Made by a program: the position numbers and the translations under genes | The notes under the pieces: model-generated | The model's input: only the letters and a program-made list of their open reading frames with translations | Told to the model about the DNA's origin: nothing | The model's database searches: none | Origin: CBFFRJ01 sp051486985 | GTDB lineage: Bacteria > Pseudomonadota > Gammaproteobacteria > Enterobacterales > Enterobacteriaceae | NCBI RefSeq assembly: GCF_051486985.1 | Contig: NZ_JAHVDV010000045.1 | Span: 1-26,263, forward strand | DNA length: 26,263 nt | Direction of reading: 5' to 3' | In this document: one piece after another, positions 15,636 through 24,733 of the stretch | Layout of the letters: each line of letters starts with the position of its first letter | How positions within the stretch are numbered: position 1 is the stretch's first letter

Positions 15636-15815
15636 TTACTCCTCAACTTTAACCATGTAGGAAACCGCGTTGACCATACCACGAACAGCGGGAGTATCCT
15701 CACGCTCTACGGTGTGACCAATACGACGCAGACCCAGGCCAAGCAGCGTTGCCTTGTGTTTAGGCAGACGACCGATTGCACTGCGGGTTTGAGTAATTTT
15801 AATAGTCTTTGCCAT
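15636..15815 (-). CDS. rpmD: 50S ribosomal protein L30
   Basis: Translating the minus strand from ATG 15815 gives 59 residues, MAKTIKITQTRSAIGRLPKH through to VKVEE and a TAA stop. This matches E. coli L30 in length and sequence, including the L30 signature around LGLGLRRIGHTVE. It contacts 5S-proximal 23S rRNA. It lies between rpsE (3 bases) and rplO (3 bases) in the spc operon. Confidence 0.97.
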   Translation of the reverse strand: MAKTIKITQTRSAIGRLPKHKATLLGLGLRRIGHTVEREDTPAVRGMVNAVSYMVKVEE

Positions 15816-15818
15816 GGT

Positions 15819-16322
15819 TTATTTCCCCAGAATTTCTTCAACGGATTTACCACGCTTGGCAGCGACCATTTCTGGAGAATTCATATTTTCCAGGCCATCA
15901 ATAGTTGCACGAACCACGTTAATCGGGTTGGTGGAACCATATGCTTTAGCCAGAACGTTATGAACCCCAGCGACTTCCAGGACGGCGCGCATTGCACCAC
16001 CGGCAATAATACCGGTACCTTCGGAAGCCGGCTGCATGAATACACGAGAACCCGTGTGAACACCTTTAACCGGGTGTTGCAGGGTGCCGTGGTTCAGCGC
16101 GACGTTAATCATATTGCGACGGGCTTTTTCCATCGCTTTCTGGATCGCTGCTGGAACTTCACGCGCTTTACCGTAACCAAAACCAACGCGACCGTTACCA
16201 TCGCCAACTACAGTCAGAGCTGTGAAGGAGAAAATACGACCACCTTTTACGGTTTTAGATACGCGGTTAACCGCGATCAGCTTTTCCTGCAGTTCGCCAG
16301 CCTGTTTTTCGATGTGAGCCAT
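15819..16322 (-). CDS. rpsE: 30S ribosomal protein S5
   Basis: A small-subunit protein at the mRNA entry, acting with S4 in decoding fidelity and with S3/S4 in mRNA unwinding. The 167 residues differ from E. coli, as far as I recall it, in only about one position (NHGTL for NNGTL). The loop VSKTVKGGRIFSF (21-33), where spectinomycin-resistance mutations map in E. coli, is the wild-type sensitive form. An S5 double-stranded RNA-binding-like domain (about 10-75) is followed by the C-terminal domain. Confidence 0.98.
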   Translation of the reverse strand: MAHIEKQAGELQEKLIAVNRVSKTVKGGRIFSFTALTVVGDGNGRVGFGYGKAREVPAAIQKAMEKARRNMINVALNHGTLQHPVKGVHTGSRVFMQPASEGTGIIAGGAMRAVLEVAGVHNVLAKAYGSTNPINVVRATIDGLENMNSPEMVAAKRGKSVEEILGK

Positions 16323-16336
16323 CTTACACCTCTACC

Positions 16337-16699
<363 letters not shown>

Positions 16700-17233
16700 T
16701 TACTTCTTCTTAGCCTCTTTGGTACGCACGACTTCGTCGGCGTAACGAACACCCTTGCCTTTATAAGGCTCAGGACGACGGTAGGCGCGCAGATCTGCTG
16801 CAACCTGACCGATCAGCTGTTTATCAGCGCCTTTCAGCACGATTTCAGTCTGAGTCGGGCATTCTGCAGTGATACCGGCTGGCAGCTGATGCTCAACAGG
16901 GTGAGAGAAGCCCAGAGACAGGCCTACTGCATTCCCTTTGATCGCCGCACGATAACCTACACCAACCAGCTGCAGCTTCTTAGTGAAGCCTTCGGTAACA
17001 CCGATAACCATTGAGTTCAGCAGGGCACGCGCGGTACCAGCCTGAGCCCATCCATCCACGTAACCATCACGCGGACCGAAGGTCAGAGCATTATCTGCAT
17101 GTTTAACTTCAACAGCATCGTTGAGAGTACGAGTCAGCTCGCCGTTTTTACCTTTGATCGTAATAACCTGACCGTTGAGTTTTACATCAACGCCGGCAGG
17201 AACAACGACCGGTGCTTTAGCAACACGAGACAT
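16700..17233 (-). CDS. rplF: 50S ribosomal protein L6
   Basis: A large-subunit protein near the sarcin-ricin loop and factor-binding site. It has 177 residues, two similar L6 beta-sheet domains (about 1-82 and 83-177) and the C-terminal signature RRPEPYKGKGVRYADE. Lies between rpsH and rplR in the spc operon. Confidence 0.98.
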   Translation of the reverse strand: MSRVAKAPVVVPAGVDVKLNGQVITIKGKNGELTRTLNDAVEVKHADNALTFGPRDGYVDGWAQAGTARALLNSMVIGVTEGFTKKLQLVGVGYRAAIKGNAVGLSLGFSHPVEHQLPAGITAECPTQTEIVLKGADKQLIGQVAADLRAYRRPEPYKGKGVRYADEVVRTKEAKKK

Positions 17234-17245
17234 TTTTTCCTCCGA

Positions 17246-17638
17246 TTAGGCTACGTAGCAGATAATTTCGCCACCAAGACCAGCCTGGCGCGCTGCACGA
17301 TCAGTCATAACACCTTTAGAGGTAGAAACAACCGCGATACCCAGACCAGCCATAACTTTAGGCAGCTCATCTTTTTTCTTATAGATGCGCAGGCCTGGGC
17401 GGCTGACACGCTGAATGCTTTCTACAACAGCTTTGCCCTGGAAGTACTTAAGTGTCACTTCCAGTTCAGGCTTGGTGTCGCCTTCAACTTTAAAATCTTC
17501 GATAAAACCTTCATCCTTCAGCACGTTGGCAATAGCCAATTTCAGCTTGGAGGAAGGCATAGTGACCGCAGCTTTGTTCGCGGCCTGACCGTTACGGATA
17601 CGGGTCAGCATATCCGCGATCGGATCTTGCATGCTCAT
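17246..17638 (-). CDS. rpsH: 30S ribosomal protein S8
   Basis: Binds 16S rRNA helix 21 early in assembly and, in E. coli, represses the spc operon by binding a mimic of that helix at the rplE start. The 130 residues equal E. coli. The C-terminal signature STSKGVMTDRAARQAGLGGE, the RNA-contact region, is intact. A matching target is visible at 18505-18536. Confidence 0.98.
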   Translation of the reverse strand: MSMQDPIADMLTRIRNGQAANKAAVTMPSSKLKLAIANVLKDEGFIEDFKVEGDTKPELEVTLKYFQGKAVVESIQRVSRPGLRIYKKKDELPKVMAGLGIAVVSTSKGVMTDRAARQAGLGGEIICYVA

Positions 17639-17668
17639 CTGTCTTTACTCCCGTGATTCAATTGGTAA

Positions 17669-17974
17669 TTACCAGCTAGCCTTTTTCAAGCCTGGTACTT
17701 CACCGCGCATGGCGGCTTCACGCAGCTTAATACGGCTCAACCCGAACTTGCCCACATAACCATGTGGACGACCTGTTTGACGGCAGCGGTTACGCTGACG
17801 AGACGGGCTGGAATCACGCGGCAGAGTTTGCAGCTTGAGAACTGCGTTCCAACGATCTTCGTCGGAAGCGTTCACATCAGAGATGATCGCTTTCAGTTCA
17901 GCGCGTTTAGCGAAGAATTTATCAGCTAAAGCTACGCGCTTTACTTCGCGTGCTTTCATTGATTGCTTAGCCAT
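17669..17974 (-). CDS. rpsN: 30S ribosomal protein S14 (zinc-free long form)
   Basis: A head protein of the small subunit. It has 101 residues, the long C-minus type: the four-cysteine zinc motif of short S14 is absent, and only one cysteine remains in RQRNRCRQTGRPHG. Compared with E. coli the segment after GRPHG is divergent (YVGKFGLSRIKLRE). It lies between rplE and rpsH, 14 bases after rplE. Confidence 0.97.
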   Translation of the reverse strand: MAKQSMKAREVKRVALADKFFAKRAELKAIISDVNASDEDRWNAVLKLQTLPRDSSPSRQRNRCRQTGRPHGYVGKFGLSRIKLREAAMRGEVPGLKKASW

Positions 17975-17988
17975 TCAGTAACCCTACC

Positions 17989-18528
17989 TTACTTGCGGAA
18001 CGGGAAGTCAAAGGCAGCCAGCAGAGCACGGCCTTCTTCGTCAGATTTCGCAGTAGTGGTAATGGTAATATCCAAACCACGCACGCGGTCGACTTTATCG
18101 TAGTCGATTTCTGGGAAGATGATCTGCTCACGGACACCCATGCTGTAGTTACCACGACCGTCGAAAGACTTAGCGGACAAGCCACGGAAGTCACGGATAC
18201 GCGGTACAGCAATAGTGATCAGGCGCTCAAAGAACTCCCACATGCGTTCGCCACGCAGAGTTACTTTACAGCCGATCGGATAGCCCTGACGGATTTTGAA
18301 GCCTGCAACAGATTTGCGTGCTTTGGTGATCAGCGGTTTTTGACCGGAGATTGCTGTCAGATCAGCTGCTGCGTTATCCAGCAGTTTCTTGTCAGCGATC
18401 GCTTCACCAACACCCATGTTCAGGGTGATCTTCTCGACCCGAGGGACTTGCATGACAGAATTGTAGCTAAACTCAGTCATGAGTTTCTTAACTACTTCGT
18501 CTTTGTAGTAATCATGCAGTTTCGCCAT
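17989..18528 (-). CDS. rplE: 50S ribosomal protein L5
   Basis: A 5S rRNA-binding protein of the central protuberance that contacts S13 in the intersubunit bridge B1b. The 179 residues match E. coli (MAKLHDYYKDEVVKKLM at the N-terminus, FDFPFRK at the end). The start codon (18526-18528) lies inside the predicted S8-binding hairpin, so translation of rplE is expected to be the control point for the distal spc genes. Confidence 0.98.
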   Translation of the reverse strand: MAKLHDYYKDEVVKKLMTEFSYNSVMQVPRVEKITLNMGVGEAIADKKLLDNAAADLTAISGQKPLITKARKSVAGFKIRQGYPIGCKVTLRGERMWEFFERLITIAVPRIRDFRGLSAKSFDGRGNYSMGVREQIIFPEIDYDKVDRVRGLDITITTTAKSDEEGRALLAAFDFPFRK

Positions 18529-18536
18529 CGTACTAC
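18505..18536 (-). promoter_or_regulatory. S8 target site at the rplE start
   Basis: GTAGTA and TACTAC (18531-18536 with 18505-18510 on the plus strand) pair around the rplE initiation codon, bracketing ATGGCGAAACTGCATGA. In E. coli this is the mRNA site that mimics 16S helix 21 and is bound by S8 to repress the spc operon. The pairing is seen directly; S8 binding is inferred from near-identity to the E. coli sequence. Confidence 0.7.
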
Positions 18537-18542
18537 TCCAAA

Positions 18543-18857
18543 TTACTTGATAGTTTCGCTGTTAGACTTGAAGAAACGGACTTTTTTGCCGTCTTCGAAT
18601 CTAAAGCCTACACGGTCAGCCTTGCCGGTTGCCGTATTGAAGATTGCAACGTTAGAAACCTGAATAGCAGCTTCTTTTTCAACGATGCCACCCGGTTGGT
18701 TCAGAGCCGGTACAGGCTTCTGATGTTTTTTAACCAGGTTGATACCTTCAACAATGAGCTTGCCGGAAGACAAGACATTCTTAACTTTACCGCGCTTACC
18801 TTTATCTTTACCGGTAAGAACGATAACTTCGTCATCACGACGGATCTTCGCTGCCAT
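18543..18857 (-). CDS. rplX: 50S ribosomal protein L24
   Basis: One of the two initiators of 50S assembly, binding the 5' domain of 23S rRNA near the exit-tunnel rim. It has 104 residues as in E. coli, with the KOW motif DEVIVLTGKDKGKRGKV (about 9-25). It lies between rplN and rplE with 10- and 14-base gaps. Confidence 0.98.
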   Translation of the reverse strand: MAAKIRRDDEVIVLTGKDKGKRGKVKNVLSSGKLIVEGINLVKKHQKPVPALNQPGGIVEKEAAIQVSNVAIFNTATGKADRVGFRFEDGKKVRFFKSNSETIK

Positions 18858-18867
18858 GATTCGCTCC

Positions 18868-19239
18868 TTAAAGTACTTCTGGTGCCAGAGAGATGATTTT
18901 CATAAACTTCTCAGAACGAAGTTCACGAGTTACCGGCCCAAAAATACGCGTACCGATAGGTTGCTCGCTGTTATTGTTCAAAAGAACACAAGCATTACCA
19001 TCGAAGCGAACGACAGAACCGTCAGGGCGACGAACACCCTTCCTGGTGCGCACCACTACCGCCTTCAGCACATCACCTTTTTTGACCTTACCACGCGGAA
19101 TTGCTTCTTTGATGGTGATCTTGATGATGTCGCCTACGCCTGCGTAGCGACGGTGCGAGCCACCCAGAACCTTGATACACATTACGCGACGTGCACCGGA
19201 GTTGTCGGCGACGTTCAGCATAGTCTGTTCTTGGATCAT
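18868..19239 (-). CDS. rplN: 50S ribosomal protein L14
   Basis: An intersubunit-face protein of the large subunit, forming bridges B5/B8 and the docking site for the silencing factor RsfS. It has 123 residues and begins MIQEQTMLNVADNSGARRVM, with the L14 signature in the GGSHRRYAGVGDIIKI region. It is the first gene of the spc operon, following the Pspc promoter. Confidence 0.98.
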   Translation of the reverse strand: MIQEQTMLNVADNSGARRVMCIKVLGGSHRRYAGVGDIIKITIKEAIPRGKVKKGDVLKAVVVRTRKGVRRPDGSVVRFDGNACVLLNNNSEQPIGTRIFGPVTRELRSEKFMKIISLAPEVL

Positions 19240-19272
19240 TTCAGTGCTCCGCTAATGTCAACTACTACTGAA

Positions 19273-19291
19273 GACCCTCTAAATCAGGGTC
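19273..19291 (-). other. Hairpin in the spc leader
   Basis: GACCCT / AGGGTC form a 6-bp stem with a 7-base loop in the untranslated leader between Pspc and rplN. No T-tract follows, so it is not a terminator; a role in leader stability or processing is possible but unsupported. Confidence 0.45.
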
Positions 19292-19320
19292 GTTAAAAAG
19301 CCCCATATCGGGGGCGCGGC

Positions 19321-19329
19321 ATTATAACA
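19321..19329 (-). promoter_or_regulatory. spc operon promoter (extended -10)
   Basis: On the minus strand TGTTATAAT combines a perfect TATAAT (19321-19326) with a TGn extension (19327-19329) and is followed by a GC-rich discriminator (GCCGCGCCCC). No good -35 hexamer is seen, so it is probably extended-10 driven. It matches the E. coli spc promoter, about 80 bases before rplN. The GC-rich discriminator is consistent with ppGpp/DksA control. Confidence 0.8.
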
Positions 19330-19349
19330 CCGCTTCTCAGATATGGGTA

Positions 19350-19385
19350 GAAAAAATAAACGGCTCACTGCTGAGCCGTTTATTT
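19350..19385 (-). terminator. S10 operon terminator
   Basis: A perfect 14-bp stem AAATAAACGGCTCA / TGAGCCGTTTATTT (19354-19367 with 19372-19385) with a 4-base loop is followed on the minus strand by TTTTTTC. It is a strong intrinsic terminator 22 bases after the rpsQ stop, just upstream of Pspc. Confidence 0.88.
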
Positions 19386-19407
19386 ATTTTGAGAAGGGGG
19401 TGCTGTA

Positions 19408-19662
19408 TTACAGAACCGCTTTCTCTACAACGCGAACCAGGGTCCAGGACTTAGTCTTGGACAGTGGACGGCATTCACGGATTTCAACCTTGTCGCCGAT
19501 ACCACATTCATTGTTCTCGTCATGTACGTGCAGTTTGGTCGTACGCTTGATGAATTTACCGTAGATCGGGTGTTTCACAAAACGTTCGATAGCTACAACA
19601 ATGGATTTCTCCATTTTGTCGCTAACAACACGACCTTGCAGAGTACGGATTTTATCGGTCAT
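19408..19662 (-). CDS. rpsQ: 30S ribosomal protein S17
   Basis: A primary-binding small-subunit protein with an OB fold. It has 84 residues as in E. coli, starting MTDKIRTLQGRVVSDKMEKS, with the S17 signature GDKVEIRECRPLSKTK. It is the last gene of the S10 operon. Its ATG overlaps the rpmC stop by one base (TAATG), so translation is coupled. Confidence 0.98.
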   Translation of the reverse strand: MTDKIRTLQGRVVSDKMEKSIVVAIERFVKHPIYGKFIKRTTKLHVHDENNECGIGDKVEIRECRPLSKTKSWTLVRVVEKAVL

Positions 19663-19853
19663 TACGCACCCGCCTTCTGAGTCAGTAAAGTCTTAACACG
19701 TGCGACATTACGACGCACTTGCTTCAACAGATGAGTCTGTTGCAGCTGGCCACTTGCAGCCTGCATACGCAGGTTGAACTGCTCACGCAGCAGGTTAAGC
19801 AGCTCGGTGTTCAGCTCTTCAACGCTCTTTTCACGCAGCTCGTTTGCTTTCAT
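19662..19853 (-). CDS. rpmC: 50S ribosomal protein L29
   Basis: A small two-helix protein near the tunnel exit, next to L23 and part of the trigger factor/SRP docking area. It has 63 residues as in E. coli (MKANELREKSVEELNTELL start). Both junctions are TAATG overlaps, with rplP upstream and rpsQ downstream. Confidence 0.98.
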   Translation of the reverse strand: MKANELREKSVEELNTELLNLLREQFNLRMQAASGQLQQTHLLKQVRRNVARVKTLLTQKAGA

Positions 19854-20263
19854 TACATCACCGTCTTAGTTACAAAGGTGGTTTTAATCGGCAGTTTTGC
19901 TGCTGCCAGCTCGAAGGCTTCACGGGCCAGCTCTTCCGGAACGCCGTCCATTTCATACAGGACTTTACCCGGTTGAATCAAGGCAACCCAATACTCCACG
20001 TTACCTTTACCTTTACCCATACGAACTTCCAGCGGCTTCTCGGTAATCGGCTTGTCCGGGAATACACGGATCCAGATTTTACCTTGACGCTTAACAGCAC
20101 GAGTCATTGCACGACGTGCTGCTTCGATCTGACGAGCGGTCAGACGACCACGGCCAACAGCTTTCAGACCGTAAGTGCCGAAGCTCACATCCGTGCCCTG
20201 CGCCAGACCACGGTTGCGGCCTTTGTGCACCTTACGGAATTTTGTACGCTTTGGTTGTAACAT
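19853..20263 (-). CDS. rplP: 50S ribosomal protein L16
   Basis: A late-assembly protein needed for peptidyl-transferase centre maturation and A-site tRNA positioning. It has 136 residues. R81, the arginine hydroxylated by RoxA/YcfD in E. coli, is present in PLEVRMGKGKG, and the neighbouring conserved glycines are intact. Lies between rpsC (12-base gap) and rpmC (TAATG overlap). Confidence 0.98.
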   Translation of the reverse strand: MLQPKRTKFRKVHKGRNRGLAQGTDVSFGTYGLKAVGRGRLTARQIEAARRAMTRAVKRQGKIWIRVFPDKPITEKPLEVRMGKGKGNVEYWVALIQPGKVLYEMDGVPEELAREAFELAAAKLPIKTTFVTKTVM

Positions 20264-20275
20264 CAGCGACGCTCC

Positions 20276-21327
<1,052 letters not shown>

Positions 21328-21341
21328 CTCTTCCTCCTACC

Positions 21342-21620
21342 TTATTTCTTCTTCGCTTTTTTATCAGCAGCGTGGCCGCGATAAGTACGAGTCGGTGCGA
21401 ATTCACCCAGTTTGTGACCGACCATTTCATCGGAAACAAAGACTGGAACGTGCTGACGACCATTATGGACAGCGATGGTCAAACCGATCATGTTAGGAAA
21501 GATCGTTGAACGACGGGACCAAGTGCGCAGGGGCTTCTTGTCTCCGCTTTCCACCGCTTTCTCTACCTTCTTCAGCAAGTGCAGGTCAATAAATGGACCT
21601 TTCTTGAGAGAACGTGGCAT
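21342..21620 (-). CDS. rpsS: 30S ribosomal protein S19
   Basis: A head protein bound next to S13 that contacts the large subunit. It has 92 residues as in E. coli, with [18 protein letters not shown] at the N-terminus and the S19 signature [17 protein letters not shown]. Lies between rplB and rplV. Confidence 0.98.
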
Positions 21621-21636
21621 GGCTTATCCTCTAATA

Positions 21637-22458
21637 TTATTTGCTACGGCGACGTACGATAAATTTATCAGTACGCTTGTTGCTGCGGGTCTTCTTACCT
21701 TTGGTCTGAACGCCCCACGGAGTTACCGGGTGCTTACCAAAGTTACGACCTTCACCACCACCATGTGGGTGATCGACTGGGTTCATCGCAGTACCGCGAA
21801 CGGTAGGACGAACACCACGCCAGCGTGCAGCACCAGCTTTACCCAGAACGCGCAGCATATGCTCAGCATTGCCAACTTCGCCCAAAGTAGCGCGGCAGTC
21901 TGCTTCGACTTTACGCATTTCACCAGAACGCAGACGCAGGGTGACATAAGCACCATCACGCGCAACGATCTGAACGTAAGTACCAGCGGAACGTGCCAGC
22001 TGACCGCCTTTACCTGGTTTCATTTCTACGTTATGAACGGTAGAACCAACCGGGATATTGCGCATCGGCAGGGTGTTGCCTGCTTTGATTGCAGCATCAA
22101 CGCCAGACTGAATCTGGTCGCCAGCTTTCAGGCCTTTAGGGGCCAGGATGTAACGGCGTTCGCCATCTTTGTACAGAACCAGCGCGATGTTCGCGGAACG
22201 GTTCGGATCGTACTCAAGGCGCTCAACAACTGCCGGGATACCATCTTTGTTGCGTTTGAAGTCAACAAGACGGTAAGCCTGCTTGTGGCCACCACCGATA
22301 TGACGAGTGGTGATACGGCCATTGTTGTTACGACCACCGGATTTGCTGTTTTTTTCCAGCAACGGAGCAAACGGTTTGCCCTTGTGCAGCTCAGGGTTAA
22401 CCACTTTAACAACGTGGCGACGACCCGGAGATGTCGGTTTACATTTAACAACTGCCAT
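21637..22458 (-). CDS. rplB: 50S ribosomal protein L2
   Basis: One of the most conserved ribosomal proteins, required for subunit association and near the peptidyl-transferase centre. It has 273 residues as in E. coli: an OB fold (about 60-130), an SH3-like domain, and a Gly/His-rich C-terminal loop MNPVDHPHGGGEGRN. That loop includes H230 (H229 in mature numbering), the residue implicated in peptidyl-transferase activity. Lies between rplW and rpsS. Confidence 0.98.
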   Translation of the reverse strand: MAVVKCKPTSPGRRHVVKVVNPELHKGKPFAPLLEKNSKSGGRNNNGRITTRHIGGGHKQAYRLVDFKRNKDGIPAVVERLEYDPNRSANIALVLYKDGERRYILAPKGLKAGDQIQSGVDAAIKAGNTLPMRNIPVGSTVHNVEMKPGKGGQLARSAGTYVQIVARDGAYVTLRLRSGEMRKVEADCRATLGEVGNAEHMLRVLGKAGAARWRGVRPTVRGTAMNPVDHPHGGGEGRNFGKHPVTPWGVQTKGKKTRSNKRTDKFIVRRRSK

Positions 22459-22475
22459 TGTATTACTCCTCCGAC

Positions 22476-22778
22476 TTACTCAGCGCCGCCAACGAAGTCC
22501 AGATTCTGGCCTTCTTTAAGGGTGACGTAAGCTTTTTTCCAGTCGCTACGACGACCGATACGCTGTCCGTGACGTTTAACTTTCCCTTTAACTACCAGGG
22601 TGTTAACGACTTCGACTTCGACTTCAAACAGTTTCTGCACAGCAGCTTTGATTTCTGCTTTGGTCGCGTCTTTAGCAACTTTGAGAACGATGGTATTTGT
22701 TTTTTCCATCGCAGCAGACGCTTTTTCAGAAACGTGCGGTGCGCGAAGCACCTTCAGCAGACGTTCTTCACGAATCAT
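22476..22778 (-). CDS. rplW: 50S ribosomal protein L23
   Basis: The exit-tunnel rim protein that provides the docking site for trigger factor and SRP. It has 100 residues. The surface motif V16-S17-E18 (HVSEK), which binds trigger factor in E. coli, is present. Its start overlaps the rplD stop by 4 bases (ATGA), so translation is coupled. Confidence 0.98.
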   Translation of the reverse strand: MIREERLLKVLRAPHVSEKASAAMEKTNTIVLKVAKDATKAEIKAAVQKLFEVEVEVVNTLVVKGKVKRHGQRIGRRSDWKKAYVTLKEGQNLDFVGGAE

Positions 22779-23380
22779 GCCAGCATCTCCTCAACTTGCT
22801 TAACAGCATCAGCAGTCATTACGACTTTGTCGAAGGCGATCAGGCTAACCGGGTCGATACCAGTTGCATCGCGTACGTCAACCTTGTGCAGGTTGCGCGC
22901 AGCCAGGAACAGGTTTTCGTCCAGCTCACCGGTGATGATCAGCACATCTTCCAGAGCCATGTCTTTCAGTTTCTGTGCCAGCAGCTTAGTTTTAGGCGCT
23001 TCTACAGAGAAAGATTCGACAACGATCAGACGATCCTGACGTACCAGCTCGGACAGAATGCTTTTCAGCGCGCCGCGGTACATCTTTTTGTTAACTTTTT
23101 GACTGTGGTCCTGCGGACGCGCAGCGAAGGTCACGCCGCCTGAACGCCAGATCGGGCTCTTGATAGAACCTGAACGCGCACGGCCGGTGCCTTTCTGGCG
23201 CCACGGCTTTTTGCCGGAACCAGTTACTTCAGCACGAGTCTTCTGAGCACGAGTACCCTGACGAGCACCAGCTGCATAAGCAACAACAACCTGGTGAACC
23301 AGCGCTTCGTTGAAATCACGACCGAAGGTAGTTTCGGAAACAGTCAGCGCGCTCTGCGCGTCTTTCAATACTAATTCCAT
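22775..23380 (-). CDS. rplD: 50S ribosomal protein L4
   Basis: A large-subunit protein with an extended loop (about 40-100, including GSGKKPWRQKGTGRARSG) reaching the exit-tunnel constriction. It has 201 residues as in E. coli. In enterobacteria, free L4 represses both transcription (NusA-dependent attenuation) and translation of the S10 operon through the rpsJ leader, which is present here at 24365-24533. Lies 10 bases after rplC and overlaps rplW. Confidence 0.98.
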   Translation of the reverse strand: MELVLKDAQSALTVSETTFGRDFNEALVHQVVVAYAAGARQGTRAQKTRAEVTGSGKKPWRQKGTGRARSGSIKSPIWRSGGVTFAARPQDHSQKVNKKMYRGALKSILSELVRQDRLIVVESFSVEAPKTKLLAQKLKDMALEDVLIITGELDENLFLAARNLHKVDVRDATGIDPVSLIAFDKVVMTADAVKQVEEMLA

Positions 23381-23390
23381 TGCTATCCCC

Positions 23391-24020
23391 TTACGCCTTC
23401 ACAGCTGGTTTAACGATCAGGTCGCTACCGGTTGCACCCGGGACCGCACCTTTAACCAGCAGCAGGTTGCGCTCAGCGTCAACACGTACTACGTCCAGGC
23501 TCTGAACAGTTACACGTTCGTTGCCCAGCTGACCTGCCATTTTCTTGCCTTTGAACACTTTGCCCGGAGTCTGGTTCTGACCGATAGAACCCGGAACGCG
23601 GTGAGACAAGGAGTTACCGTGAGTAGCGTCCTGGGTACGGAAGTTCCAGCGCTTAACGGTACCGGCGAAACCTTTACCTTTAGAGGTGCCAGTTACGTCA
23701 ACTTTTTTAACTTCAGCAAACAGCTCAACGCTAATGTCCTGACCTACGGAGAACTCTTCACCGTCAGCAAGACGGAATTCCCACAGACCACGACCAGCTT
23801 CAACGCCAGCTTTAGCGAAGTGACCCGCTTCCGGTTTGGTCACGCGGTTAGCTTTTTTAGCACCGGTGGTCACCTGGATGGCACGGTAGCCATCGTTAGC
23901 CAGATCTTTAACCTGAGTAACGCGGTTTGCTTCAACTTCGATTACGGTTACTGGGATAGAAACGCCATCTTCAGTGAAGATGCGGGTCATACCCACTTTT
24001 TTACCGACTAAACCAATCAT
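23391..24020 (-). CDS. rplC: 50S ribosomal protein L3
   Basis: The other initiator of 50S assembly, with an extension reaching the peptidyl-transferase centre. It has 209 residues. Q150, the glutamine methylated by PrmB, sits in the conserved GSIGQNQTPGKVFKGKKMAG. The ATG overlies the usual N-terminus MIGLVGKKVGMTRIF. Lies 32 bases after rpsJ. Confidence 0.98.
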   Translation of the reverse strand: MIGLVGKKVGMTRIFTEDGVSIPVTVIEVEANRVTQVKDLANDGYRAIQVTTGAKKANRVTKPEAGHFAKAGVEAGRGLWEFRLADGEEFSVGQDISVELFAEVKKVDVTGTSKGKGFAGTVKRWNFRTQDATHGNSLSHRVPGSIGQNQTPGKVFKGKKMAGQLGNERVTVQSLDVVRVDAERNLLLVKGAVPGATGSDLIVKPAVKA

Positions 24021-24052
24021 TGTATCAACCTCTCAATCGCTCGATGACCTGA

Positions 24053-24364
24053 TTAACCCAGGCTGATCTGCACGTCTACACCGGCAGCCAGATCCAGACG
24101 CATCAGAGCATCAACGGTTTTCTCAGTTGGCTCAACGATGTCAACCAGACGCTTATGAGTGCGAATTTCGTACTGATCACGCGCGTCTTTGTTGACGTGC
24201 GGGGAGATCAGAACGGTAAAGCGCTCTTTGCGAGTTGGCAGCGGGATCGGACCACGGACTTGCGCACCAGTGCGCTTAGCAGTCTCGACGATTTCCGCAG
24301 TTGATTGATCGATCAGACGATGATCAAACGCTTTAAGGCGGATACGGATTCTTTGGTTCTGCAT
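24053..24364 (-). CDS. rpsJ: 30S ribosomal protein S10 / transcription factor NusE
   Basis: A head protein of the small subunit that also serves, with NusB, in rRNA antitermination and couples RNA polymerase to ribosomes through NusG. It has 103 residues as in E. coli ([19 protein letters not shown]). It is the first gene of the S10 operon; GGAGCTCTGGTCTC precedes the ATG, after the long L4-responsive leader. Confidence 0.98.
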
Positions 24365-24533
24365 GAGACCAGAGCTCCAATTATTTTATAGACGAAAATA
24401 ATTACTACCCACACCCATTACGATTGATGGGGGAGTGTAATCGTTCTTACGTAGCCCCCCAATTGGGAGCATTGTAGATAGCCAAAAGCGCTACCAGGGT
24501 TCTTATCGAACCAGCCGTCAATTACGACAAGCC
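24365..24533 (-). promoter_or_regulatory. S10 leader, target of L4 autogenous control
   Basis: About 168 bases of untranslated leader separate the predicted start from rpsJ. In transcript order the hairpins seen are GGTTC/GAACC (24498-24512), GGTAGC/GCTATC with one G-U (24478-24495) and GCTCCC/GGGGGC with a 4-base AATT loop (24455-24470). The overall sequence resembles the E. coli leader, in which L4 stimulates NusA-dependent termination and blocks rpsJ translation. L4 action here is an inference from this resemblance. Confidence 0.75.
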
Positions 24534-24538
24534 CGCGC

Positions 24539-24566
24539 ATTATACGTAAATCTGGACTTAACGCAA
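24539..24566 (-). promoter_or_regulatory. S10 operon promoter
   Basis: On the minus strand TTGCGT (24561-24566), a 16-base spacer and a perfect TATAAT (24539-24544) are followed by the GC-rich discriminator GCGCGGGC. This matches the known position and form of the enterobacterial S10 promoter. A short spacer and GC-rich discriminator fit growth-rate and ppGpp control. Confidence 0.85.
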
Positions 24567-24733
24567 GAGCAGTGCACAAATTAAACACGACTTCGGCAGG
24601 GTGCACAAAATTAATGTCATCCCGCTCCGTGTCCGGCTTTTCCTCTGAAGCAGATGCGTAATCTGTGAAAGAGTGATTTTACTCCCCCTTTTCTTTCGTT
24701 GAACCTTAGTGATGTAACAGATAAGGGGGACTC
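24567..24733. other. Intergenic region between S10 promoter and prepilin peptidase gene
   Basis: With the S10 leader and promoter this makes a gene-free stretch of 369 bases. Beyond the promoter I see two near-identical direct repeats, GTGCACAAATTAA (24572-24584) and GTGCACAAAATTAA (24601-24614), start to start 29 bases apart. There is also a strong Shine-Dalgarno (AAGGGGG) just before ATG 24734. I found no convincing promoter for the rightward gene and no remnant of a gsp gene. Confidence 0.5.

Noticed and set aside
19291..19315. GCCCC/GGGGC hairpin followed by TTTTT near the start of the spc transcript
   Set aside because: It looks like a terminator on DNA, but transcription begins at or within the first arm, so the RNA would lack most of one strand of the stem.
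21475..22530. A 351-codon open frame on the plus strand opposite rpsS and rplB
   Set aside because: It is antisense to two essential ribosomal genes, has no ribosome-binding site or recognisable domain, and its composition reflects strongly biased codons of the true genes. It is a shadow frame.
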